Assembly: GCF_036227105.1 (NCBI RefSeq) | Contig: NZ_CP109434.1 | Span: forward strand, 7,474,501 to 7,538,500 | Length of the DNA stretch: 64,000 nucleotides | From: Amycolatopsis sp. NBC_01488 | GTDB lineage: Bacteria; Actinomycetota; Actinomycetes; Mycobacteriales; Pseudonocardiaceae | Direction of reading: 5' to 3' | Shown: in pieces, positions 57,246-64,000 of the stretch | How the letters are laid out: each line of letters starts with the position of its first letter | Numbering within the stretch: position 1 is the stretch's first letter | The notes under the pieces: generated by a model | Told to the model about the DNA's origin: nothing | Databases searched by the model: none | The model's input: the letters and a program-made list of their open reading frames with translations, nothing else | Program-made: the position numbers and the translations under genes

Positions 57246-57276
57246 ACCGTGGTGCCTCACGCCGCGTGAGGGTCAA
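57246..57276 (-). promoter_or_regulatory. TipA-type MerR promoter with 17-bp palindromic operator
   Basis: On the minus strand, TTGACC (57276-57271) and CACGGT (57251-57246) are separated by 19 bp, the unusual spacing of MerR-activated promoters. The spacer holds CCTCACGCGGCGTGAGG (57271-57255), a palindrome closely resembling the TipAL site CCTCACGTCACGTGAGG. Confidence 0.85.
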
Positions 57277-57329
57277 GCGTCACCCTTCCGTAGCCGCCGC
57301 GCCGCGGTGAGCGCGGTTAGCCTGGCCCG

Positions 57330-58664
57330 ATGGGCACCATGATCGTCGCGGGCGGTGCGGTCGCCGTGATCGCGCTGGTCACGGCGGTCGTCCTGCGACG
57401 GCTGCGCCGACCCCGGCCCCGGCCGGTGTTCGGTGCCGTTCCTCGCGAACCCCTCGCGGCGGTGCGCCGCGACGAGCTCCTGGCGAAGATCGACGAGACG
57501 TTCCGCACCGGGCGTTCCTGCGTCCTGCTGGGCCGCGGCGGGGCGGGCAAGACCCACCTCGCCGCCGCGTTCGTCCGGGACGACCGCGCGCCGGTGCTCT
57601 GGGTGGTGGCGGCCGATCCGGCGAACACCGCCCGCGCCTACGCGGAGCTGGCCCGGCGGAAGGGCTTGACCGGCCCCGACGCGGGCCTCGCGTGGCTCGA
57701 CGGACGCGACGGCGCCATCGTCGTGTTCGACGGCGCCACCGACCCGGACGCGCTCACCCGGTGGCTGCCCGCCCGGGCCCGGGTCCTGGTGACCACGACG
57801 GTGCCGGACTTCGAGATCCTCGGCGCCACGGTGCCGGTGACCGGCTTCGACCCGGCCGAAGCGGCCGGCTTCCTCCGCGCGCGGTCGGGCCGGGACGCCG
57901 ACGCGGCCGGCGTCGCCCGGGAACTCGGCTACCTGCCGCTGGCGCTCGCCCAGGCCGGTGCCGTGATCCGGGCTTCGGGCCGCACGGACTACCTCGACCG
58001 GCTGCCGCGCACGCCGCCGCTGGAGCGGGAACCGGGCGACGACCATCCGCCGTGGGTCGAGGACACCACGCTCGCGGCCCTGCGCACGGTGGCCGTGCGG
58101 GACGGCCGGGCCGTGGTCGTCGCCGAACTCCTGGCCGTGCTGGCGCCGCGGGGTGTGCGGCGGGCCCTGCTGCACCGGGCCGGCCCGGATCCGGTGGCGG
58201 TGGACGCCGCGCTGGCCGGCCTCGAAGGCGCGTCGCTCGCGGAGTTCGACGTCAGCGGCGAAGTCGTCACCATGCACCGCCTGACCCGCCACGCGGTACT
58301 GGGCCGGCTGCACGCGCAGGAGCGGCTGGCCGAGGCGCTGGACCGGGCGTTCGCCGTGCTGGACACCGAGGACACCGCCGAGCTCGCCGACCACGCCGCC
58401 GCGCTGTGGCGGCAGTTCCGGGCGCTGCCGTCGGTCTCCGCGGGCCCGCGGCTCGGCCCGATCCTGCGGCTGCGGCGCCGGTCGGTCGACCTCCTGGTGG
58501 CCGAAAGCGCGTTCGCGCAGGCCCGCGCGCTCGGCCGTGAAGTGCTCGCCGACCACGACGCCTACCTGCCCGCCGGCCATGACGACACCGCGCTCGCCGC
58601 CGAGTCACTGGACCGGGCGGCGAGCCCGCCGGCGCCGGCTCAGCGCCGCCGGGTGCGCAGGTAG
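57330..58664 (+). CDS. Short membrane-anchored STAND (NB-ARC-like) NTPase
   Basis: 444 residues. One N-terminal helix (IVAGGAVAVIALVTAVVL) is followed by basic residues. An NB-ARC/STAND core shows Walker A LLGRGGAGKTHLAAAF (about 66-81), AIVVFDGATDPDALTRWLPA (Walker B region), ARVLVTTTVPDFEIL and the GLPLAL-like LGYLPLALAQAGAVI, then a winged-helix-like part (EVVTMHRLTRHAVLGRLHAQ). There is no long TPR or WD sensor, so either a truncated or a minimal member. The function is unknown. TAGCCT six bases before the ATG (57318-57323) makes it leaderless. Its 3' end overlaps the convergent VWA gene by 25 bp. Confidence 0.8.
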   Translation: MGTMIVAGGAVAVIALVTAVVLRRLRRPRPRPVFGAVPREPLAAVRRDELLAKIDETFRTGRSCVLLGRGGAGKTHLAAAFVRDDRAPVLWVVAADPANTARAYAELARRKGLTGPDAGLAWLDGRDGAIVVFDGATDPDALTRWLPARARVLVTTTVPDFEILGATVPVTGFDPAEAAGFLRARSGRDADAAGVARELGYLPLALAQAGAVIRASGRTDYLDRLPRTPPLEREPGDDHPPWVEDTTLAALRTVAVRDGRAVVVAELLAVLAPRGVRRALLHRAGPDPVAVDAALAGLEGASLAEFDVSGEVVTMHRLTRHAVLGRLHAQERLAEALDRAFAVLDTEDTAELADHAAALWRQFRALPSVSAGPRLGPILRLRRRSVDLLVAESAFAQARALGREVLADHDAYLPAGHDDTALAAESLDRAASPPAPAQRRRVRR

Positions 58665-60604
58665 TCGCCGACCACCGCGGCGCCCAAGCCGTCCAGGTCC
58701 GGCGCGACCACCCGGCCACCGGAGCGGCGGGCGATCACGTCCACGAACGCCGTCAGGCGTGGGTCGTCGCCGAGGCGGAACACCGTCACCGAGGCGCCCA
58801 GCTTGGCCAGACGGTCCACTTCGGACAGTGTCTTGTGGAGGGTCCGGGGCTGCGGCGGGTAGTCGAAGACCGCTTCGCCGTCCGGTTCCAGGTGGGCGGT
58901 CGGCTCGCCGTCGGTGACCATCAGGACCACCGGCTGGGCGTCCGGGTGCCGTCGCAGGTGCTGCCCGGCCAGCAGCAGCGCGTGGTGGGCGTTGGTGCCC
59001 TGTTCCCACGCGCCTTCCAGGCCGATCAGCTCCGGCAGCTCGACGGACATCGCGTGGCGCCCGAAGGTGATCAGCTGCAGCGCGTCGTTGCGGAAGCGCG
59101 TGCTGATCAGCTGGTGCAGCGCGAGCGCGGTGCGCTTCATCGGCAGCCAGCGGCCCTCCTGCACCATCGACCACGACGTGTCGACCAGCAGCGCCACCGC
59201 GGCGCGGGAGCGGTGTTCGGTCTCGACCACTTCGACGTCCTCGACGTCGAGCCGGACCGCGCTCTCCCCCACCGACACCGACCGCAGCACCGCGTTGCGG
59301 ATGGTCCGCGGCACGTCCCAGGGCTGCATGTCCCCGAACCGCCACGGCCGCGACGCACCCGTCGGCTCCCCCGCCGCGCCCGCCGACTCGGTCTCACGGT
59401 CGCCGGTCTTGCCGCGCAGCGCGTTCACGACGTCGGCCAGCGCCGTCTCGCCGAGGCGCCGCAACGCCTTGGGCGACAACCGGAGCGTCCCGTCGGCGGC
59501 CCGTTCGAACAGGCCCTGGCGGCGCAGCTCACGCTCCAGTTCGGACAGTCGCCGCGCGTCGACGCCGGCGTCCTTGCCGAGCTGGCGTTCGAGGGCCTCC
59601 AGGTCGATGTCCTCCAGCCGCGCGCCGGGGTAGGACTGGCCGAGCTGCTCGGCCAGCGCGTCCAGCTCGGCGAGGTCGGCCATCGCCTGGGCGCCCTCGC
59701 CCATGCCCAGCGGGTTGTTGCCGCGGAATCGTGCCGAGCCCGTCCAGTCTTCGCCCGGCCGCGCGGCCCGCAGCTGACTGTCCAATTGGGACAGCTGTTG
59801 CGCCAGGCGCGGGTCGCCGAAGGCCTGCTGGGTCAGCTCGGCCAGCTCCGCGCGCTGCTCGGCCGACATCGAGTTGAGCATCCGCTGCGCTGCGGCCGAC
59901 CGCTCGGCGAGCGCGTCGATCAGTTCTTCGACGTTCCGCGGGTTCTCCGGGAAGAACTCGCCGTGCTTGGCCATGAAGTCGTCGAAGCGTTCCTGGATGT
60001 CCTCGGTGCCCTGGGCGTGCGCGGCCAGGAGGTCGTTGAGGTCCGACAGCATCTCGTTGATGCGCTCGACGTCCTCGGGGCCGGCGTTCTGCAGCGCCTG
60101 CTTCATGCCCTGGAACCGCGACTCCATCAGCTCCTGGCCGAGCAGGTCGCGGATCTGCTGGTAGTTCTCCCGGCCCTGGTCCGACCGCCAGTCGTAGTTC
60201 GCCAGCTCGTTCACGGCCGCGGCCGTGCCGGGCGGCAGCGCGTCGAGCTGGGCCTCGCGGAAGCGTGCTTCGTCGTCCGGGTCCGGGAACAGCTCGCGGC
60301 GCTCGGCGTCAAGCGCTTCCTCCAGCAGGCGCTGGACTTCCTGCAGGGTGCCGTTGAGGTTGTTGCGGCGCTGGATCTGCGACCGGCGCTGCCACAGGCG
60401 CCGGGTCAGCTCGTCGAGGCCCGACGTGCGCTCGGTGCCGCGCCGGAGCAGTTCCTCCAGCGCGGACCGCGGTGACGACCCGGCCATGACCTCGCGGCCG
60501 ATCTCGTCGAGCGCGTCCCGCAGGTCGGCCGGTGGCGCGAGCGGGTCCGGCCCGTCGTGCCACGGGCCGTAGGAGTAGCCGTCGGGAAGCGGGACCGCGG
60601 TCAT
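58640..60604 (-). CDS. VWA-domain protein, partner of the MoxR-like ATPase
   Basis: 654 residues. A long helical, Gln/Glu-rich N-terminal two-thirds (for example EELLRRGTERTSGLDELTRR, EALDAERRELFPDPDDEARF) precedes a C-terminal von Willebrand A domain, AAVALLVDTSWSMVQEGRWL with the DxSxS MIDAS motif, then VVLMVTDGEPTAHLEPDGEA. It resembles the magnesium chelatase subunit D-like partner of MoxR AAA ATPases (Rv0959 type); such pairs act as chaperone-like assembly or metal-insertion factors. The ATG overlaps the stop of the ATPase gene (ATGA), showing coupled expression. Confidence 0.87.
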   Translation of the reverse strand: MTAVPLPDGYSYGPWHDGPDPLAPPADLRDALDEIGREVMAGSSPRSALEELLRRGTERTSGLDELTRRLWQRRSQIQRRNNLNGTLQEVQRLLEEALDAERRELFPDPDDEARFREAQLDALPPGTAAAVNELANYDWRSDQGRENYQQIRDLLGQELMESRFQGMKQALQNAGPEDVERINEMLSDLNDLLAAHAQGTEDIQERFDDFMAKHGEFFPENPRNVEELIDALAERSAAAQRMLNSMSAEQRAELAELTQQAFGDPRLAQQLSQLDSQLRAARPGEDWTGSARFRGNNPLGMGEGAQAMADLAELDALAEQLGQSYPGARLEDIDLEALERQLGKDAGVDARRLSELERELRRQGLFERAADGTLRLSPKALRRLGETALADVVNALRGKTGDRETESAGAAGEPTGASRPWRFGDMQPWDVPRTIRNAVLRSVSVGESAVRLDVEDVEVVETEHRSRAAVALLVDTSWSMVQEGRWLPMKRTALALHQLISTRFRNDALQLITFGRHAMSVELPELIGLEGAWEQGTNAHHALLLAGQHLRRHPDAQPVVLMVTDGEPTAHLEPDGEAVFDYPPQPRTLHKTLSEVDRLAKLGASVTVFRLGDDPRLTAFVDVIARRSGGRVVAPDLDGLGAAVVGDYLRTRRR

Positions 60605-61998
60605 CGGCCGTAGACGGTCGTCGTGTCGTCGGAGTCCTTGGCCAGGCGCCGGGCCAGGAACAGCGATTCGAGGGCGAGTTCGACGGCGGCCGCGATCCGG
60701 CCGGCGGGCTCGTCGGCGCCGACGCCGGCGCGCTGGGCGACCTCGTGCAGCACCGGGAGCTCCGGCAGGGCTTCGAGGACGTCCTTGCCCGGCACCCGCT
60801 CGCCGGTGGCGACCAGGTGGCCTTCGGCGACCGCGTCGGCCAGCGGCCGCAGGTCGAGACCGGCGAAGCGCTCGCGGGCGGTCTCGGCGATCGCGCGGCG
60901 CAGCAGGTGCACGAGGTGCTCGATCTCGCGGCCCTCTTCGCCCGGCTCGAACTCGATCTTGCCGCGCAGCACCGACGGGACGGCGTCGAGGTCGACCGGC
61001 CGGGCCACCGCGGGCTCCTCCCCGGTCAGCGCCGACCGGCGCAGCGCGGCGGCCGCGACGGTCTCCGCCGCGGCGACGGCGAACCGCGCCGAAACGCCGG
61101 AGCGCTGGTCGATGACCGGCGACTCGCGCAGGTTCCGGACGAACCGGGCGAGGACCTCCAGCAGCGGCTCGCCGACCTCGGCGACCAGGTGGGCCTCCTG
61201 CCGGACGACGGCCACCTCCGACTCGACGTCGAGGGGGTAGTGCGTGCGGATCTCGGCGCCGAAGCGGTCCTTGAGCGGGGTGATGATCCGGCCGCGGTTG
61301 GTGTAGTCCTCGGGGTTCGCGGTGGCGACGAGCAGGACGTCCAGGGGCAGCCGCAGCGTGTAGCCGCGGACCTGGATGTCGCGCTCCTCCATCACGTTGA
61401 GCAGCGCGACCTGGATGCGCTCGGCGAGGTCGGGCAGCTCGTTGATGGCGACGATGCCGCGGTGGGCGCGCGGGACCAGGCCGAAGTGGATGGTCTCGGG
61501 GTCGCCCAGGCTGCGGCCTTCGGCGACCTTCACCGGGTCGACGTCGCCGATCAGGTCGCCGACCGAGGTGTCGGGCGTGGCGAGCTTCTCGGTGTAGCGC
61601 TCGGAGCGGTGGCGCCAGGCGACCGGCAGGTCGTCACCGAGCTCGGCGGCGCGCCGGAGCGAGGCGGGCGTGATCGGCCGCAGCGGGTGTTCGCCCAGCT
61701 CGGAGCCCTCGATGACGGGCGTCCACTCGTCGAGCAGGCCGGCGAGCGTGCGGAGCAGGCGGGTCTTGCCCTGGCCGCGTTCGCCGAGCAGGACGACGTC
61801 GTGGCCGGCCAGCAGCGCGCGTTCGAGCTGCGGCAGGACGGTGCGGGAGAACCCGACGATGCCGGGCCAGGCGTCTTCGCCGGTCCGGAGGGCGGTCAGC
61901 AGGTTGTCGTGGATCTCTCGAGCGATGGGCCGCGGCTCGTACCCGGCCGCGCGCAGGGCCCCGGCGGTGCGGGGAAGAGCGTCTGGAACTGCGTTCAC
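60601..61998 (-). CDS. MoxR/magnesium-chelatase-like AAA+ ATPase
   Basis: A 465-residue AAA+ ATPase like Rv0958. Walker A is HDVVLLGERGQGKTRLLRTL, Walker B HRGIVAINELPDLAERIQVA, and sensor 1 LLVATANPEDYTNRGRIITP with the arginine finger nearby in LKDRFGAEIRTHYPL. The C-terminal lid follows. It would power remodelling by the downstream VWA protein. The GTG start has TAGCGT seven bases upstream (62011-62006), leaderless, which excludes the long upstream reading. The ATPase-VWA pair is about 1 kb from ferrochelatase, though a metal-chelatase role is not shown. Confidence 0.88.
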   Translation of the reverse strand: MNAVPDALPRTAGALRAAGYEPRPIAREIHDNLLTALRTGEDAWPGIVGFSRTVLPQLERALLAGHDVVLLGERGQGKTRLLRTLAGLLDEWTPVIEGSELGEHPLRPITPASLRRAAELGDDLPVAWRHRSERYTEKLATPDTSVGDLIGDVDPVKVAEGRSLGDPETIHFGLVPRAHRGIVAINELPDLAERIQVALLNVMEERDIQVRGYTLRLPLDVLLVATANPEDYTNRGRIITPLKDRFGAEIRTHYPLDVESEVAVVRQEAHLVAEVGEPLLEVLARFVRNLRESPVIDQRSGVSARFAVAAAETVAAAALRRSALTGEEPAVARPVDLDAVPSVLRGKIEFEPGEEGREIEHLVHLLRRAIAETARERFAGLDLRPLADAVAEGHLVATGERVPGKDVLEALPELPVLHEVAQRAGVGADEPAGRIAAAVELALESLFLARRLAKDSDDTTTVYGR

Positions 61999-62084
61999 CC
62001 GTTCGACGCTACTGCCGGATCGCCGGTGCGTCGATGTGGAGCGACTCCAGCGTGGGCGCGCTCCTGCGATGCGGGCGGGACCGG

Positions 62085-62090
62085 TAAAAT
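62085..62090 (+). promoter_or_regulatory. -10 box of a leaderless promoter
   Basis: TAAAAT stands out in GC-rich sequence eight bases before the GTG of the next gene. No clear -35 box is visible. Confidence 0.6.
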
Positions 62091-62098
62091 AGGGCGTC

Positions 62099-62896
62099 GT
62101 GTGCCGTCCCAGTGCGACTTTCGCCGTCTGGTCCGCCGCGTGGCTGAACGGAGCCGCGGCGTCCGACGATGTCCTCGACGCCCTGCTCGCGTGGGGTGAG
62201 GCCCACGACGTGGTGGCCGCCGACGCGGCCGCCGCGGAGGCGTTCGCGCTGCCGCTGGCGTTCAACCGCCCGGCGACGCCGGTCCAGCTGCTGATGGCGC
62301 TGCGTTCGCAGGGAGCGAAAAGCATGCGGCTCGTCCTGCCGGTCCCGGGCGACGTCCGCGGGCTGGGCGGCGGCGGGCCGTTCACCGAGGCGGCGCTGCG
62401 CGCGGGTGACGCGGTGGTGCTGCCGGAGCTCGGGTCCGGGCTGGTACCGGAGCCCGTCGCCGAGGGCCTGATGCGCTGGACGGTCTACTCGCTGGCGTCG
62501 CCCTCCGCGCCGGAGTACGTCGGGCTGGCCGAGGCCGAGCACGGGCTGACCGACGCGATCCGGAACAGCGCGGGGGCGTTGCAGGCACTGGACGTGGCTT
62601 CGGACCGGCCGGGGGTGCGGGCCGAGCTGTCGGCGCACCTGCGGTCCCGGCCGGACGTCGACTGGCCGGCGGGGACGCCGGGGCGCGCGTTGCGGGTGCT
62701 GCAGCGGGCCGAGGAGATCGCGGCGATCCTGGCGATCGCGTCGTCGGACGACCCGGGCGGGGCGATCTCGGCTTCGGCTTCGTCGTTGCGGGCCCAGGCT
62801 TTGCGGCCGCTGTCGGAGGCCGTGCGGACGGCTCGGTTCGCGGCGGTCAACGAGGCCGTCCGGGTGTTCGCGGAGCAGACGGCCCGCGAAGGCTGA
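62099..62896 (+). CDS. Conserved actinobacterial protein of unknown function
   Basis: 265 residues, soluble, Ala/Leu-rich and mostly helical. I do not recognise the family. Notable stretches are ATFAVWSAAWLNGAAASDDV, VQLLMALRSQGAKSMRLVLP, VPGDVRGLGGGGPFTEAALR, AGDAVVLPELGSGLVPEPVA and a C-terminal helical region (ALRPLSEAVRTARFAAVNEA). No membrane helix or signal peptide is seen. The start is GTG with TAAAAT eight bases upstream, implying a leaderless mRNA. It is divergent to the MoxR-VWA pair and convergent with hemH, only 4 bp from its stop. Confidence 0.8.
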   Translation: MCRPSATFAVWSAAWLNGAAASDDVLDALLAWGEAHDVVAADAAAAEAFALPLAFNRPATPVQLLMALRSQGAKSMRLVLPVPGDVRGLGGGGPFTEAALRAGDAVVLPELGSGLVPEPVAEGLMRWTVYSLASPSAPEYVGLAEAEHGLTDAIRNSAGALQALDVASDRPGVRAELSAHLRSRPDVDWPAGTPGRALRVLQRAEEIAAILAIASSDDPGGAISASASSLRAQALRPLSEAVRTARFAAVNEAVRVFAEQTAREG

Positions 62897-62900
62897 GCCG

Positions 62901-63944
62901 TTACCGGGCCGGGCGCTTGGCCGGTTCGCAGCACCCCACCGCACACGGCGCGCCGTTGACCGTGCAGCCCGCCGCCGGGAACGGCGACAGCTTCCGCGGC
63001 TCCACCCCGTGCGTGTGCTCGCGGACCAGCTCCACCACCAGCTCCGCGAACCGCGGGTCCGAACCGGCCGTCGCCGCGCGGGCGAACGCCATTCCGTGCT
63101 CTTCCGCGCGTTCCTTCGCCTCGTTGTCCAGGTCCCAGATCACCTCGAGGTGGTCCGACACGAACCCGATCGGCGAGACGACGACGCCGGTGACCCCGGA
63201 CTCGTGCAGCGCGTCGATGTGGTCGACGATGTCCGGCTCCAGCCACGGCACCTGCGGCGGCCCGGACCGGGACTGCCAGACGACGTCGTACGAGTCGATG
63301 CCCGCCTCGGCCGCCACCAGGCGGGCCGCCTCCGCGATCTGGCGCGAGTACCGGCGGCCGCCCTCGGACGGCGGGCCCGACGCCAGATCCGCGCTCGACG
63401 GGACCGAGTGCGCCGTGAACACCGTGCGGATCCCGGGCGCGTCGCCCAGGGACGCGTGCGCCGCGCGGACGCCGTCCGCCACCGCCGAGACGAACAGCGG
63501 GTGGTCGAAGAACTGGCGGATCTTCACCAGTTCGGGGGCACCTGCACCGACCGCCGCGCGGGCGCGCTCGATGTCCTCGTCGTACTGGCGGCACGCCGAA
63601 TAGCCGCCGTACGCGCTCGTCGGGAAGACCAGGATCCGGCGAGCGCCGGACGCGGTCAGCGACGCCAGCGTGTCCTCGACCATCGGATGCCAGTTGCGGT
63701 TGCCGAAGTGCACCGGCAGGTCGACGCCGGCGGCCGCGAGCAGCTTCCCGACCGCGGCCATCGCGTCGCGGTTCAGCTCGTTGATCGGCGAGACCCCGCC
63801 GAAGTGCCGGTAGTGCTCGGCGACCTCGAGCAGCCGCTCCCGCGGCACGCCCCGGCCCCTGGTGACGTTCTCGAGGAACGGCATGACGTCGTCCGGCCCT
63901 TCCGGGCCGCCGAACGAAAGCCACAGCAACGCGTCGTATCCCAC
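62901..63944 (-). CDS. hemH: Ferrochelatase (coproporphyrin-type, Fe-S) HemH/CpfC
   Basis: 347 residues. It inserts Fe(II) into a porphyrin; actinobacterial members act on coproporphyrin III before decarboxylation. LLWLSFGGPEGPDDVMPFLE is the N-terminus, VHFGNRNWHPMVEDTL follows, TVFTAHSVPSSAD holds the metal-binding His, and VVVSPIGFVSDHLEVIWDLD the catalytic Glu region. The C-terminal AAGCTVNGAPCAVGCCEPAK carries the four-Cys cluster typical of actinobacterial [2Fe-2S] ferrochelatases. The start is GTG (VGYDALLWL). After it, the last 56 bases of the window show no gene. Confidence 0.95.
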   Translation of the reverse strand: MGYDALLWLSFGGPEGPDDVMPFLENVTRGRGVPRERLLEVAEHYRHFGGVSPINELNRDAMAAVGKLLAAAGVDLPVHFGNRNWHPMVEDTLASLTASGARRILVFPTSAYGGYSACRQYDEDIERARAAVGAGAPELVKIRQFFDHPLFVSAVADGVRAAHASLGDAPGIRTVFTAHSVPSSADLASGPPSEGGRRYSRQIAEAARLVAAEAGIDSYDVVWQSRSGPPQVPWLEPDIVDHIDALHESGVTGVVVSPIGFVSDHLEVIWDLDNEAKERAEEHGMAFARAATAGSDPRFAELVVELVREHTHGVEPRKLSPFPAAGCTVNGAPCAVGCCEPAKRPAR

Positions 63945-64000
63945 CCCGTCATCTTGCCGATGTGGCGGCCCGCACGCTGACGCGGGCTCGTTATGAATCG

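Noticed and set aside
1..64000. tRNA, rRNA or CRISPR loci
   Set aside because: I found no cloverleaf-like or rRNA sequence and no regularly spaced identical repeats in the gaps, though a dedicated search was not possible.

Overview
The window is about 64 kb of very GC-rich actinobacterial chromosome. It carries a complete Pup-proteasome system (Pup, Dop, PafA, PrcA/PrcB, Mpa), the mycothiol ligase MshC and an F420-type LLM oxidoreductase. GTG/TTG starts are common, and many genes have a TANNNT -10 box only 6-7 nt before the start codon (leaderless style). Gene order follows the Mycobacterium tuberculosis Rv2089c-Rv2130c block: M24 peptidase, 5'-3' exonuclease, DUF4333 protein, helY, tatC, tatA, pafC, pafB, pafA, prcA/B, pup, dop, mpa, trmI, RecB-like nuclease, hisG/hisE, metH, PAC2, mshC. 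This is best explained by a Pseudonocardiales organism, Amycolatopsis-like; the genus is inference.

Layout. 1-5.7 kb: a cut antitoxin-like gene, an Lrp regulator coupled to an M24 peptidase, a 5'-3' exonuclease, and two tandem Eis-type acetyltransferases. 5.7-14.8 kb: DUF4333 protein, HelY helicase, a zinc-ribbon membrane protein, and a minus-strand run pafB-pafC-small membrane protein-tatA-tatC-lipid kinase. 14.8-17.0 kb: an insertion splitting pafA from pafBC (decayed HxlR regulator, divergent SDR, secreted beta-propeller protein). 17.1-33.4 kb: pafA, then a PAP2-lipid kinase fusion, an esterase and a methyltransferase, then prcA, prcB, pup and dop. Next come a frameshifted Nudix gene, a lipoprotein, an aldo/keto reductase, an ArsR cassette, an LLM oxidoreductase, a DUF3626 protein, a frameshifted EamA transporter, and mpa. 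33.7-43.3 kb: two paralogous secreted or membrane proteins, trmI, site-2 protease, RecB-like Fe-S nuclease, thioesterase, ParA, hisG/hisE, and an Ogt-AlkA/Ada adaptive-response pair. 43.3-64 kb: HAD phosphatase, metH, PAC2, a phosphotriesterase-like hydrolase divergent from a CGNR regulator, a PptH-like phosphoesterase, MFS plus its ArsR regulator, MarR, ABC-F, mshC, TipA-like MerR, a short STAND NTPase, a VWA/MoxR pair, a conserved unknown, and ferrochelatase.

How the genes work together. PafA attaches Pup to proteins, Dop removes it, and Mpa unfolds pupylated substrates into the PrcAB barrel. This Pup already ends in Glu, so deamidation should not be needed. PafB/PafC are DNA-damage regulators. 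TatA/TatC, HelY, HisG/HisE, MetH, MshC and HemH are core functions, and the Eis pair, ABC-F, MFS and TipA-like genes suggest exposure to antibiotics.

Most notable signals: a 16-bp AT-rich near-palindrome, GTATAGGTCGTTATAC, occurs four times. Three copies are in divergent intergenic regions, one of them overlapping both -10 boxes of an ArsR gene and its divergent neighbour. There are also clear dyads at the CGNR, TipA-like, MFS/ArsR and LLM promoters, a large orphan hairpin between the site-2 protease and RecB genes, a hairpin between tatA and tatC, and three genes broken by single-base indels.
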